Below are positions 1 through 12,590 of a DNA stretch of 64,000 bases, one piece after another; position 1 is the stretch's first letter; every line of letters begins with the position of its first letter. A program made the translations under genes and the position numbers. The DNA comes from Azolla caroliniana (Eukaryota > Polypodiophyta): contig JBHGNT010000005.1 of NCBI GenBank assembly GCA_043228905.1, positions 23,188,001 through 23,252,000 on the forward strand, written 5' to 3'. A model generated the notes under the pieces. That model saw nothing but the letters and a program-made list of their open reading frames with translations. It did not search any database and was not told where the DNA came from.

Positions 1-2880
1 GGTGTGGCAGGATCCATTCTTGTTCAAAATGGAAGTCTGTCTGATTTTGTTAACGACACATACACGGTTCATATTTTCTGACAGTGAAAGTTATAGTTTA
101 CTCAGATCAGGACCTCATAGGAAGTAGTAAATGTTTGTTTGGTTCTTTGTCAATTTGTTCTCCAGGTTCTGGTGAAACATCTAAAGAATGACACTCAATC
201 TGGCAAACAGAGCTCTCTGGATCCTAGTATTTTAGCACAGGTATTCATGAAAAGGATACAACAAATAGAGGCGGGTTTTTGAACTCTAAACATTCTTGTG
301 CTTTTATGCAGCTCAACAAACTAAAACTAGAATTGAGACATTTGGCTTCAGAGAGAGGTTCAATAACAGTTGTATCAGGAAGCTCTAGATCAAATGGTGA
401 GATTATTTCTGAAATATTTTAACGAAATATCCTAATATTGTTGAGATTATACTTCATGCGAACTTCAACACCAAGTTTTGAATTTTTTTTTCTGCTATTA
501 TTTGACTATCATTAGGCATAATGTTGTTGCACTTAAGTTCTGTGTTTGGATTTTCATAAGTTGGTTTCCTTTTGAGGTTGGTGAAAGATAATTAATATTT
601 ACAGATGGTGCAAGACACCTATATTTTAATAATAGAAGACAATTTGTATTTAATTTTTCATAGAGAAAGTGGCATATGAGGATTTTGTCGCAGATTTTTT
701 CATTATATCCATGAGAAATACTTGATGGGGAGTTTGGTTCGATAAATGACTAAGATCTGTGTATATTAGGTTCTCCAACTTCACCATATCATCAACAAAT
801 TATGGGTTTTAATGAGGTTCTTGACAACGGACATGTAGAGATTACAGGATTTACTAACTAGTTTCTCCGAGCATAAAAATTATGGAAATAATTATATAGA
901 CAATCTGACGACTGGCCAAGACTTGTCTATTGATATAGCAAGGAATTAATCATATGCTTCTCATTGGGAATGTCTCGTATGCTACAGTGTAGCTGCATGA
1001 CCTAAAATAGAATGAATATGATAAAAACGAGTGTGTTGATTTGAGTTAGTGATTGATACTCCAAGTTTGCTAGTATTGTCTGTCAGGCAATTTTCCAAAT
1101 TGGAAGCAACTTTGAATCTCATTACATCAGAGCATCCTTGATCCCAGCTACGTCAAACACGCTTCAACTAAATTTAGTCTATGTATTATTGCTATTTGTA
1201 TTGAACCTTGTGTCAAGTTACATAGCAAAAAGGATGTTTGTGCTCTCGAGATTGTCTTTCTGGATTATTAGTGTTAAGTACTTGATTTGGTCCATGCAAG
1301 CGATAAGAAAAGTTTTCCATTTCATTTTGATGAACTGCAGGTGCGTTTTTATCAGTTGGGGTGCCAGCATTGCTTCTTGGTGCCACTGGCTATGGTTATA
1401 TGCGCTGGAGGGTATGATAATGCTCCTTAAACTATTATAACTAAGATTTGAACAGAAGAGATTTGACACATGGGGCACACATCCAAGGCATCTAAAGATA
1501 GAATGAAAATTTCATTCAGGGTTTGTCTCTGTCAGATTTGATGTATGTGACAAAACGTGGCATGTCAGATGCTATTTCAAGTGTTTCCCAGAATCTTGAA
1601 CAGGTTACCACTGCATTATCAGTAAGTGGCAGAAGGTGAAGCTGGGTTGACTGTATTTCAGCTACATTTAACCTTAACTTATTTTCCTTAACTAATCAGA
1701 TGTCTATTTTCAGGCAGCAAGGAGACATTTGAATTCCAGGATAGACAAGCTTTCGGGTAGTTTAGATCAGAATATGGAACTCCAAGGGGAGTTGAGAAAT
1801 GAGGTGCCCTTCTGATTTCATTGTGTGATTGAATATTATTTTAAATTCTTAATATTTTTGTAACTTTAGGGAATCTTTAATAATTCTGATTAAAAAAACC
1901 ATCAAAATTTCTGAAATGACTTAAAAAAAACTCCTTGGTTCATTGTTTGTCTTAAGAAGTACACCTTGAAATTCTAGGTTGGCAACTTACGTGGAGATGT
2001 ATCAAGATATTGTCTAGAGATTGAGAGTGTCCAGAGGATTGTTCAATCGCTGGTATAGCACATTCTATTTAGCCTTTCAATTTGGCATATGCTTGACCAA
2101 TGCACTAATATTATTTAATTATCATTTAAACAGGGTGTGAAGATTGACAGTATCGAGAGCAAACAGGTCACTTGATAGATTTCTTGTAAATATGTCAATT
2201 AAATACTTGTGAGAGACTCGTTGGATCATATTCAGGATGCAAAACTCACATATTATGTTGAATGTATATTTTTCCAGGATATTGCCAATCATGGAGTCAT
2301 ATATCTATGCAACTTTGTGGAGTCGATGCAGACCCCTCCACGACATCCCCAATCTATACAGGTTCTTTGATGGACCTTCTATAATCTTTTGATTATATGT
2401 TTGTTTATCTTGTTGCTTCTGTTGTTAAATATTAGTTGTTTTATTTTCTTCTTTACAGGGTAACATTCCAAGACCTCGGCTTGAGCGTACAGCTTCAGCA
2501 TTTGGTTCTGGTCTAAAGGTAGGGGGAAAAAGTAAAAAGTATGAAAGAATGAGAACAAATGGGGGAAAAACCATTGAAAAAGTAAGAAGAGCTGCTTATT
2601 TGTTTGTTCTTTCACATATTGTATTCCAATTCCAGGAACTACAATCCATATCTTATGCACTTCAACCCCCAGAAGCAGATACAAATGTAGTTATTCAGGG
2701 TGCAGATGAAGATGTTTTGAGCCGGGCAGTTCCTAGTTCAAGTTTGCAAAGAAATCTAAGTCCTACTTTCTCATTAGGTTCTACAAGGTATGTGTACTTT
2801 GTAGACAAATTATACTTCATCAATACTTTACAAAAATTTGCGTTATATTTTTCCCTTTTTCTTGTAGGCATGCAAAATAG
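1..2880 (+). CDS. DUF1664 family protein, 3' part (5' end outside window)
   Basis: Function is not established; the family is plant-specific with a membrane-like segment and coiled coil. Exons I can join in frame: 1-66, 166-240, 312-396, 1341-1411, 1520-1621, 1714-1803, 1978-2052, 2134-2166, 2278-2361, 2459-2518, 2636-2787, 2868-2880, all with GT-AG borders; TAG stop at 2878-2880. Exon 4 encodes a hydrophobic Gly-rich segment (LLLGATGYGYMRWR) followed by LSDLMYVTKRGMSDAISSVS, the signature order of DUF1664. The next exons are heptad-like (AARRHLNSRIDKLSGSLDQN, then GVKIDSIESKQ), fitting a coiled coil, and VIYLCNFVE closes the domain. The C-terminal tail is Ser-rich and ends STRHAK. The reading frame holds across every junction, so this looks like an intact gene. 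The start codon lies before base 1. Family assignment is strong; role unknown. Confidence 0.85.
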
Positions 2881-2955
2881 TAAGATTTGATTTTCAGCTC
2901 TATGCTGAAAAAAATAATCATTCAATGGAAAGAGGATTTTGAAACACAGTAGGAT

Positions 2956-2996
2956 GATTTGAGCTGAAAGGTACTAACAACATCCTTTCTCAAATC
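2956..2996 (+). other. Stem-loop in 3' flank of the DUF1664 gene
   Basis: The arms GATTTGAG/CTCAAATC and AAAGG/CCTTT pair perfectly, interrupted only by a 3-nt bulge, around a 12-nt loop. It lies about 75 bases after the stop codon, so it would be in the 3' UTR if the transcript extends this far. It could be a structured UTR element or chance. Confidence 0.45.
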
Positions 2997-5185
2997 TAAT
3001 GTGAGCTATATGTGATGCGGATGCGCCATCTGGTGTATATATATATGTATATCCGCATGTTCGAAAGATTGTGTGAATAATACTCATGTAAAAATCTGAA
3101 AGAATTCTCGGAGCTTCATATGAAGACAATATTCAAAGTTTTAGAACTGCCTTGATATATATAAAGTATGAAAATAAAACGGGGATGATGATTCCTTGTG
3201 AGAAACTTGCCAAATCTTGTAGTACAAGTAGTCACACTTTTGCAAGGTTTTATAGAAGAAGCCTCAACCTCATCCAATTCAACACATGAAGAACTGCTTA
3301 CCAAATGGAGCTAAGAACTCAAGTAGTTCTTCCAATGGTGTGTTATAACAATTAACACCAGGGTCCTTTTGATCAGATCATCAATTGTTTAGAGTAGATG
3401 ATTCTCGTAAAAAAAGACTTTTTGCGTTTCAGAGAATCATTTTTGTTATTCTTATCATCATTCTTCTTTCATCATGTAACTTGATCAAGATTTTTTTCTT
3501 GAAATACTTTGATTTTCATGAACCAGAAGTTACGTTGTTTAAAAGCAGTATCATTTTATAAAAGATTGCATCTGAGCTAGCAGGAGTTTCCATTTTAATG
3601 TTTTTGTTGGCTGTTTTAAACAAATATTTGACTTGCAGAAATCTTTATTGAAAATAAAAGCATGTGTGCATAGTCTCCGGGAGAGAAAAGTGAGTGATCA
3701 GTGAATGTCCCATCCTAAATGCAAAACTTAGACATTGTTTAATACGAATGGGGCAGCAAATTAATGTTGTGATGCAATGTGGTAAAGTAGTGAATTTGTT
3801 GTTAAAGTTGTCAAGGTCATTGTACATTTCCTTCTACCAAGCATCCTCCCTCTTATTAGAGAGCATGGATTTTGTGGCAATAAAAAAGTCAAATACACGT
3901 TGATGGATAAGTCGATTCTATACTTAGCATGTGATATGTTTGTGGTATTCATAAGACAACTTTATGTGGTGAAAGCTAGTTCCTCGAAGTGCTATGTATA
4001 TATGAACACCAATTGTAGATTATATGTGTTTAGGTATATACAATGAGAATGCACTTACAAAAGTAGTGATAATGAACTTTAACATTACAACAAGAAATTC
4101 TTCACTACATTACTTCTTAAATCTCTATAGCTTTCTGGAATTTTTAAATTGTTTTACAATCATTTTGTCTAGGTCATATCTCACATATTGATGAATATCT
4201 TTATTGTGATTAGTTATTTCTTAGATGATAGAATTCCCATCTATATGTGCTAAGGGCCTAGAAGGTTTATTCGGTGACAAGTGGAATAAGTTCATCAAGA
4301 GAATCACATACTAGTCAACATTGTTAAGAGCTCCACATTTATTAGGCATGCTTACATAATATGAGAACTTAAAGGAACAAGGACAATGCAAGAGGTATTT
4401 TGTAAATGAGTTGAATGCATGAAATTTTGAATATGCAATTTCGAAAGTATATAAAGAGAGTGAGTATCAATAAGGCACATGGCATCCACGCTAGATCAAG
4501 TGATGAGATTTATACAGGGTTCATGCAGATGAATAATAGAAATTTAACAAGAAAGTGGACTTCTCACAATTGTACCATGTGATGTTTTATAAATTTTCAC
4601 ATCTAAAATTTTCATGAGGGTATGAAGTCACTTTCTCTCAATGTTTTGTACAATTTTAACATCAATAGATTTTATAGTAGAGGTTGTCCCATTACAAGCC
4701 TTTTGTTCCACAAACCTACCTATGCACATCGTAGAATGTCACTTTGTAATGACATGTGCCAATGAGTGCCCACTCTCCCACCACACCTAGGTATGGTGTA
4801 GCCTTGCCTTGCATAACCTTAAAGACAAAACGTTAATAATGTTACACAATATGTATAACTTGCTAGGTTTGTTTGCAAAGCATGGGTTTAAGCTCCTAGT
4901 ATCGAACATTGGTGAGAAGAGATGTTGTCCTCACTACTCCTAACCAGTTGAGCTCATAATGTTAACATGTCACAAACCTTACATTCCCATGTGACTTTGG
5001 CAAGATAGGGCAAAAACGGTTGAACATAGCAAGAAAACATGACGACACAACCTTTGCTCTTGCTAAACCTACGTAGTTGGAGATGAGATTGTCAAAGGAC
5101 TACAAACAGTCACGTAATGCAGATGGCGGCATGGCAACAGAAGCTTAGAATGCCAGGATTTCACGTGGGTTGGAAGGATCATCGG
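2997..5185. other. Intergenic, no supported gene
   Basis: AT-rich sequence with only short, scattered open frames and no splice-compatible coding pattern. The first part is probably 3' UTR and flank of the DUF1664 gene. Around 4400-4760 a plus-strand reading faintly recalls a reverse transcriptase but with many breaks; I do not call it. Confidence 0.5.
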
Positions 5186-5189
5186 TGGT

Positions 5190-5930
5190 TGTCAGCAAGG
5201 CGTCGTCTCTACCTTGCCTTGGGTTGATAGGCTATGTAACATAGCTTGGAACATATTGTATGGGTGATTGCCTTTGTCGGCAAGGCTTTGTCTCTACCTT
5301 ACCTTGGGTTGACAGGCTATGTAACATAGCTTGGATTCTGGAACATACTGATTGGGTGATTGCCTTTGTAGGTAAGGCTTTGTCTCTACCTTGCCCTGGG
5401 TTGATATGCTCTGTAGCATAGCTTGGAACATATTGAATGGGTGATTGCCTTTGTCGGCAAGGCCCTGTCTCTACCTTGCCCTGGGTTGATATGCAATGTA
5501 ACATATATAGCTAGGAACATACTGATTGGGTGATTGCCTTTGTCGGTAAGGCTTCGTTTATACCATGCCTTGGGTTGATAGGCTATGTATCATATATAGC
5601 TTGGAACATACTGATTTGGTGATTGCCTTTGTCAGTAAGGCTTCGTTTATACCATGCCCTGGGTTGATAGGCTATGTATCATATATAGCTTGGAACATAC
5701 TGATTTGGTGATTGCCTTTGTCGGTAAGGCTTCATCTCTACCTTGCCTTGGGTTGATAGGCTATTAACATATATAACTTGGAACTTAACTAATTGGGTGA
5801 TTGCCTTTCTCGGTAAGGCTTCCTCTCTACCTTGCCTTGGGTTGATAGGCAATGTAACATATATAGCTTGGAACATACTGATTGACTGATTGATTGAACT
5901 GACTGGGTGATTTGCCTTTGTAGGCTACTA
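5190..5930. repeat. Minisatellite, about 8 copies of an 89-bp unit
   Basis: The landmark GGGTTGATA (or GACA) recurs at about 5221, 5306, 5398, 5483, 5572, 5661, 5750 and 5839, giving a period of 83-92 bp. Each unit holds GGGTGATTGCCTTTGT, a TACCTTGCC or TACCATGCC stretch and AGCTTGGAACATA. The array ends about 190 bases before the RH39-like start codon, so it lies in or next to that promoter. Open frames through it on the minus strand are by-products of the repeat period. Confidence 0.9.
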
Positions 5931-5992
5931 CATTCATAATAAACTTTTTCACATTGCATTTTATTTGATGATGAGTAGACTGTAGAGGGGTT

Positions 5993-6004
5993 AAATATAT
6001 AATT
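5993..6004 (+). promoter_or_regulatory. Putative TATA box of the RH39-like gene
   Basis: AAATATATAATT lies 116 bases before the chosen ATG (6120), with no better TATA candidate closer. This would give a 5' UTR of roughly 80-95 bases. Sequence match only. Confidence 0.4.
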
Positions 6005-6119
6005 GTGTATAATGTTAATCCTAGCTTTGTAAATCTTGCTTCTTGGAAGAGCTTCTGTGTGTATACAATATACATACATACATAGAGAGAAACAGAGTGA
6101 GGAAGAGATTGTGAAGGCC

Positions 6120-9100
6120 ATGGCTGCAGGCAGAGCTCTAGGCCTCTCAATGGGTCTTCTTCTACGATCTTCCGAGATGGGTTTCTTTTCTTCTGCTTCC
6201 TTTTCTTTCTCGTCTTCTTCTTCCTCACAAATCCTGCAAACCCTGATTCATCCTCTCTATCGCTCACCTCCACATTACCATCACAAAGGTCGCCTTTTCT
6301 CAGTCAGCTCTCTTTCCTCTCCCCATGAAGATGAAGTAGAAGAACACTCACTTCTTCTAGAGAGGCTCAGGTCAAGACATCTTCCCAAGCCAACACAAGT
6401 GAAAGAGACCCAATTGAAAAAAAAGGTGAATACTAAGATGAAGAAGAAAGAAGACGCTTCAGAGAGCTCCGCTTCTCCTTCTATGATATCTTCTTCATTC
6501 AGTGATCTCTCTCTAAGTGAAGAGCTTCTTTCTGCTGTTAATGAGCTTGGATTAACTCAACCCACGGAAGTTCAATGCCGAGCAATTCCAGCTGTTCTTG
6601 ATGGAAAGAGTGTGGTTATTGCTTCACATACTGGGTCTGGAAAGACTTTGGCCTATATGTTACCACTAGTTCAGGTATTTCTACAATCTATTCACTGGAA
6701 ATTGCTTTTTTTTTCTAAATTTTAATCGTTGTTTACGTTTTTCTTCTGATTTTCATTCTGAGTCTTGTTTTAATATTCGAGTGTGGTTTTTTATTTAGTG
6801 TTAATAATAGACATTAAACAGAAAACAATTTTACTTTTGTCTTTGTTCTGATTTTGTTTTTATTTTCTGTGCGGATGCTATTTTTATGTAGTGCAAATCA
6901 ACAATAGTAAATATGGAAACATTCTTTCCTATTTTTGTTTGTTTTGTCTTGATTTTCTAGTTTCAAGTGAATTTTCTATATGAAGTGCTATTCTAGCAAT
7001 GTATACTTGCTTCTCAAGTATTGTTTTTATAAATCAATCCATATACATTGTCTTGTTTTAAGTGCTTCTGTATTAGTTTTCTTAATCAATCCATGTATAT
7101 TTGGTCTCGGTCCAAGTACTATTGAACTAGTTTTTTAAATCAATCCATATAAGTTGTGTGGTTCCAAGTACTTCCGAATTTGTTTTCTAAATCAATCTAC
7201 ATACATTGTATTGTGCTACATTGGCAGTCACTGAGGAAGGATGAAATAGAGCTAGAGAAAGCTTCAAGACCCCGAAGGCCCCGAGCCGTGGTACTATGCC
7301 CAACTAGGGAACTTGCTGAACAGGTATGTAAATGCTGATTGCGCCCTCAAATAACTACATATTGTTGGACATTTCTCTCATGCATCACATTCATTTGATT
7401 TACGTAATTTTGCCATAGACAATTGTAATGTGTACGGAGTACAAAATTGATGTGCCTCACCATAAATCCCTTCACACAGCTCTCAAATCATATCCATTAA
7501 ATTTTCTTCTATAGAGTAGAAAAATCCCTTCTTACATTTTGAATGACCAACATTGTGCTTCTTTGTACACATTCATCAAGTTCCTTATCTTCTCTATCGA
7601 CAGGTTTTTAGAGTAGCAAAATCCATTTGTCATCATGCAAAGTTCAGGGCCACCTTGATTGGGGGAGGTGTGCGTATGAGGCCTCAAGAAGATGCCTTGA
7701 ATGCCCCTATAGACATGCTTGTTGGCACACCTGGAAGATTATTGAAGCATATTGAGGACGCAAACATGGCATATGGAGATCTCAAGTATGTGGTGAGTTT
7801 TGTCATGTTTTTTTTTTCTTTCAAACTTGGATGCTACTATTGAGTAACCCAAAGCCCAAAGCCCAAAACTCAAAATGCTAAACCGTAAACATATAGGTAA
7901 GCACATGGAAAAAAAGTAATCATGGGAAATATTCTGAATGTACATGTGCAGCATCTCTTATGTTTAACACTTCTGAGATTCCAGGAAAGATACCCTTGGA
8001 CTTAGAAATTTGTCCAGTATAAAGGGATGAGGATTGACGTGAAAATTCTTTATGGTTGTGTATGATTGTTCTAGAAGTATTATGGTTGTTAGTGGAAGCA
8101 TACTTGCATGCTGAAGATGCTAAATTAGTTCTAACTTGCTTACCAATCTCTTTGGGCTTTCGTTGAAGGATTCTAGGAATTCTGAGCTACAACAATTGAG
8201 TAAATATATTCGAGCGTGGACAGTTGCAAAACTTTTGTCTTTGTAGTTTAATCTTATATCTTAACTTGATCAAAAGAATTATGGTTCATAATCTATGCCT
8301 CATGCATGCATCATCTACATTGTTATATTTAAGGCCTTCTTCTTTGATTTTTCAGGTTCTAGATGAGGCAGATACTATGTTTGATCGAGGATTTGGTCCA
8401 GAAATAAAGAAGTTCCTTGGTCCATTGAGAAATCGATCTCTAAAAGCAGAAAATTCTGGGTTCCAGACTATTCTTGTTACAGCAACTATAACACAGGTCA
8501 TTTACTAGAGTGTTAGTCTTGAACTTTGTAATTGTAAAGTAGTGTATGTATATTGGTATCTGATTGCATGCATTTATTTGCATGGAATTTCATGGTGACG
8601 GTTCAAGATACACTAACTGTTAAGCAAATATTTTTGAATCCCAATGTATCTAACACACATGTTTGAAATGTTCCATTTGTACCTCTACCAAAATGCCTAC
8701 CTTTTGGGCCTGCATTTATCATTTTATGTGCTTTTGCGAAAGTGTTCGTATTTTTAAAACTAGAAATAATCTTTAGGCTGAACTTTTGTGAACTTTCTTG
8801 TACATTCATGAAATATGATCTCTTTTGGTTGTAATAAGGATATATGCTATCTAAAAGCTTTCAGTCCTAAACAGGGAGTACAAAGGCTTTTGGATGATGA
8901 ATTTCCTGGTATAAAGCATATCCGAACTTCCACACTGCATAAGAAAATTTCTAATGCTCGTCATGGATTCATTAAACTATCTGGTACTGAGAACAAGTTG
9001 GAATCTCTTCTTCAGGTAGAGGTTACATTAAATTTTCCGCTACTTTTATAACCGCTTCCACAATCCATTTGTTCATAACATCTTTTTTAGTGGTTATTGC

Positions 9101-11882
9101 TCAAACTTCTATAGTCGAAATGAAAGTATGTAAAAATGCTGATTTTTGTGATTATAATGCTCAAATTAGGTTTTAGAACCAAGTCTTTCAAAAGGAGAAA
9201 GGGTCATGGTTTTCTGTAACACATTGAACTCTTGCCGGGCTGTGGATCATTTTCTAAGGGAGAACAATATTTCAACTGTCAACTATCATGGAGCAGTACC
9301 AGCTGATGAGAGGTAGCGTATTCTCTTTCTCATAGCGTCATATTTCTTACCTTTTTCTGGGTTTGTCTTCTTAAACTCTGCACCATATTGGTGTTGTATA
9401 GGCTTACACTAAAATTTTAAGTAGTCTTTGAGTTTTGACACATGGCTCATCAAAGAAAAACAAGCTCTATGATAATACTGCATCATTGTTGGAAAGAAAG
9501 ATGATCACCATTTCAAACGGGGAATTTCAAGTGCGTTACCATCTAGAGATAGCAAGGAGAAAAAAAGCGGAGAGATGAGATAGAGATAGATTTTATAGTC
9601 TTCGAAGGTCAATTTGACCTATGAGACCAAAAATATAACGATTTCATGTACATGTGAAAGTAAGTAGTGTAAGAACTTTAGTAATGAATGTTGCAATCAA
9701 AAGTGCACACCATATCTATGAGAGAAATTTGTTCAAGGATTTGGTTTGGTTGAAGATGTGTGCAAACCATATAGTCAAATGTGGCCAAAGGAAGAGCATT
9801 GTATCAAAGTGGCATACTCGAACTCCTGAACTTGTTCAAGGCAAAGTGTGCATAAGTGATTTCTCTCATCACTTGTACCCTAATGCCCTGTCTCACATCG
9901 TTGTGAGTGTGAGCTAAGTCGCGTGGAAGGAATGGCTCAGATGGCAGACAACGGGTTGGCCTCTAATATGTATTGATGTGTGCGGTTTCCTTGTTTGATG
10001 AAGAACATGGTTTTGTAGTTAGGTGCAACATCTGTATTATAAAGTGTGAAGTATGAGCCTCCGTGTTTTTCCCATGTCATGAGGCATTGCAAAAACGCTT
10101 CGTTCACAGAGGAATCTATTGATGCATCATGAAGCAAGTGTGTTGCATCCCATCTTCCAAACCATTTTCCTATATCTTGCATCATGAAGCAAGTGTCTTT
10201 TGGATCCTTCTGCTTTCTTCCCATGCGAGTCTTGGATGGGGACTTTTTTGATTTGTAAGCATGTATTCGACAACACTTTTAATGATCATGATCTCAATGG
10301 GAAGTGATCTTGTCTCAAGTAGGAGGGTGTATGGTGTTTGTTTCTTGACTTGGAGAAACTTTGTAAGAAAATGCTTTTGGATATCTTCAAACTCTTTCCA
10401 AGTGAACTTAGGGGTGCTTCAACTCGTAAAATGTTGAAAATGTATTCCTTGAGGACTCAACACTTAATTTCTTCATGATTGCATGCATCTCAAATGCATA
10501 ATATGCTCTCTTTCTTGCCTCTACTCGACAGGTAGCACATTTATTCCATCTATGACAGGAACATTCAAGCCAAGATATTTAAAGCTTTCCACGGTTTCAA
10601 GTGGGTCATTATTGTACATAATGCACGGTTTATCCTTATTTTGGCTGTTCACAAGCATAATCTTTGTTTTAGAGTGATTGAGGCTCTAATGATGAGCTAT
10701 AAGCACTTCATAATGATCTTTTCCTAACATCTTGGTCTATTATGACTATATGCTTTAACAAAAATAAGCTCAAAAATGAAGAGAAATGTGTAGCCTTGGC
10801 TCTAGCAATGAGCGATAATCTTTTCATAATGATCATCTACCAAAATCTTGATGTAATACAGCTACAGGCGTGAACCATTAATTCGCTTGTCTTCTTTGGT
10901 ATTATCACAGGGTAGAAGTCTTAAAGAAGTTCAAAAATGAAGATGAAAAATGTCCAGCCTTGGTTTGCACAGACTTAGCGGCACGTGGATTAGACCTTGT
11001 TGTGGACCATGTGATAATGTTTGACTTCCCTTTAAATTCGGTATGTTTCATTTTCATTCACTTACAACTGAGAATTACTTTTGTTTATTGACTGAGGCCA
11101 ATATTTTGAGCTATATATATATATTTCATATTTCATGTGTAGTTTCTGATTTCTTCTTTCAGATTGATTACCTCCATCGCACTGGTCGCACAGCCCGGAT
11201 GGGTGCTAAAGGTTTAGAGATTACTTCCACTTTCTTTTTTCTTTTGTACAGTCCTAATGACTGGTAATGATTTTGACACTCATGTGGACGATCAGGTCAA
11301 AGCCCACCTGGTTCTTTTTGGAGCCAATAAAATAGTCAATGTGTGGCACACATGCAATGACTGTCCTGTCATGTTCTCTGAAACTTAGCTTAAGAAATTT
11401 ATTGATTGTATTAATGTTTGATTATTCATATAGGAAGAATTACGAGCTTAGTTGCAAAGCGTAGTTTGGCGTTAGCCGAACTAATAGAGGAGGCTATTCA
11501 TAAAGGATTACCGTTGGATGGTGTGACAACAGAAAGAACAGAATCACCCGAGGCAAAGAGACAATCATCAGTTAGGTCAAAATCGAGGGAGGGTGGAAAG
11601 ATTGGGAGAAATGCCACAACACAACAAAGGAAATTTCCGATTGCTAGACGAGGAATGTCAAATCCCAAGTCTTTATCTTCTTCTGCTCCTTCCACATCAC
11701 AAAAAGCTTCTAAATCTACTACACGATTGGGTTCAACCTCCAAAGTAGTGATTTCTAAATCTAGGACAGCACCCATTGGTAAAGCTCCCAAGGGGACAAC
11801 ACGACCACCTACCAAACTTGGACAACCAAGAACAATGAAAAAGACAGGCCATAAGGTGGGGAAAGTGGCTGCCAAACGGTAG
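6120..11882 (+). CDS. RH39: DEAD-box ATP-dependent RNA helicase, RH39-like, plastid-targeted
   Basis: Nine exons join in frame: 6120-6674, 7228-7323, 7604-7792, 8356-8496, 8875-9015, 9170-9312, 10911-11040, 11163-11211, 11434-11882 (630 aa). ATG 6120 sits in GCCATGG; a longer upstream frame (6036) lacks that context. Residues 1-60 are Ser-rich with few acids, a likely chloroplast transit peptide. Motifs: PTEVQ (Q motif), [10 protein letters not shown] 168-176, Ia PTRELAEQ 210-217, Ib TPGR 259-262, II DEAD 283-286, III TAT 322-324, IV VMVFCNT, V ARGLD 446-450, [10 protein letters not shown] 470-477. The sequence between motifs, including TAT instead of SAT, fits the RH39 clade, known in Arabidopsis for plastid 23S rRNA maturation at the hidden break. 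The last ~140 residues are a basic Ser/Thr/Lys/Pro tail without a known fold. Function is inferred from the family. The gene appears intact despite LINE debris in intron 6. Confidence 0.9.
7032..7205. repeat. Four imperfect ~53-bp repeats in helicase intron 1
   Basis: AATCAATCCAT-type starts recur at 7032, 7084, 7138 and 7190, each followed by TA-rich sequence, a CAAGTAC or AAGTGCTT block and a TTTT run. The array is local to intron 1 and has no coding signal. Confidence 0.7.
9580..10720 (-). mobile_element. 5'-truncated LINE fragment in helicase intron 6 (antisense)
   Basis: Minus-strand translation gives [10 protein letters not shown]...[11 protein letters not shown], then [11 protein letters not shown] and GKWFGRWD, in the same order as KTKMMVVQT...SFKYLGIDVP, LLETGVRPIE and RKWFRRWG in the LINE at 28.9-33.2 kb. 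The low-coordinate end shares a tail of the form TTTGACCTATGRGAC with that element, so this copy holds the 3' third of ORF2 and the 3' UTR. It carries frameshifts and stops. It explains why intron 6 is 1.6 kb while the gene's other introns are about 120-570 bp. Confidence 0.75.
10757..10800 (+). repeat. Ghost copy of the start of helicase exon 7
   Basis: CTCAAAAATGAAGA followed by AAATGTGTAGCCTTGG, about 150 bases before exon 7, closely matches TTCAAAAATGAAGA...AAATGTCCAGCCTTGG inside exon 7 (10923-10965). No acceptor or frame makes it usable, so it reads as a decayed partial duplication. Confidence 0.5.
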
Positions 11883-12220
11883 GTTTCTCTTGGTTGGTGG
11901 AAGTAGAAACTAATGTCCTGCTTTCTCTTTTCTTTCATTTGTTGTAAATTCCTTATAGAAAAATGTGGATCAAACTTTTTCTGAGTCATTGGATTCCCAA
12001 GTGTTTCATACTGTAGAGCCGCGTGTCAATTTTATTTACTAGCACTTAATATTTTGCATTCACAATGCTGTTGTTCGCTAATAGAAATATCTATCGTCAA
12101 GAAAACAATGCAATGAATAATGTCTAATATGTAACATATTATTGATCTCATCTTCTTATCGGGCAAGGTGTCCTGGAAGCAGATATTAAGAAACACGCAC
12201 AATTTGATCTTGGAGCACAA
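11883..12220 (+). other. 3' flank of the helicase gene
   Basis: Sequence after the TAG stop, presumed to contain the 3' UTR; no clear polyadenylation signal can be singled out and no further gene is seen. Confidence 0.4.
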
Positions 12221-12590
12221 AGAGAATTATGTGGATTTCTGCTAATGATTTGATCCTGGATCTCTAATGTTGTTGGTTGATGCCACGTTTATACACGCAT
12301 GTCCTCCAAATTGTCATCCATGAACAAAGCTTATTCCTCTATCGTCTGTGAGCAAAAGCACTTGTTTATAAATGATAGATCAGTGTTCATAGAATTATAT
12401 GGATTTCTCATTATGGTAATGATTTTCTCATCATGTTGGGTACATAGTTATCTCTAATGTTGGTTGACGCCACGTTACTCATGTATGTCCTCTAAATTGT
12501 CATCCATGAACAAAGCTTATTCCTCTATCATCTGTGAGCAAAGTCGAGCACTTTTTTATAGATGATAGATCAGTGTTCATTCTTTATTTT
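12221..12590. repeat. Two tandem copies of a ~170-190-bp unit
   Basis: AGAATTATRTGGATTTCT, a CTCTAATGTT block, GCCACGTT and a long stretch from TTGTCATCCATGAACAAAGC to ATGATAGATCAGTGTTCA appear twice in the same order, starting near 12221 and 12390. Identity is high in the second half of the unit. No coding content. Confidence 0.8.

Noticed and set aside
4400-4760. Plus-strand reading with a faint reverse-transcriptase look (RGCPI)
   Set aside because: Too few aligned residues and several stops; cannot be told from chance.
5232-5876. Minus-strand frames with repeated peptide STQGKVE...KAITQ
   Set aside because: Products of the 89-bp minisatellite; frames break between units.
6036-6119. Upstream in-frame ATG for the helicase (MLLGRASVC...)
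   Set aside because: The ATG at 6120 has much better context and begins a typical transit peptide; the upstream part looks like 5' UTR.
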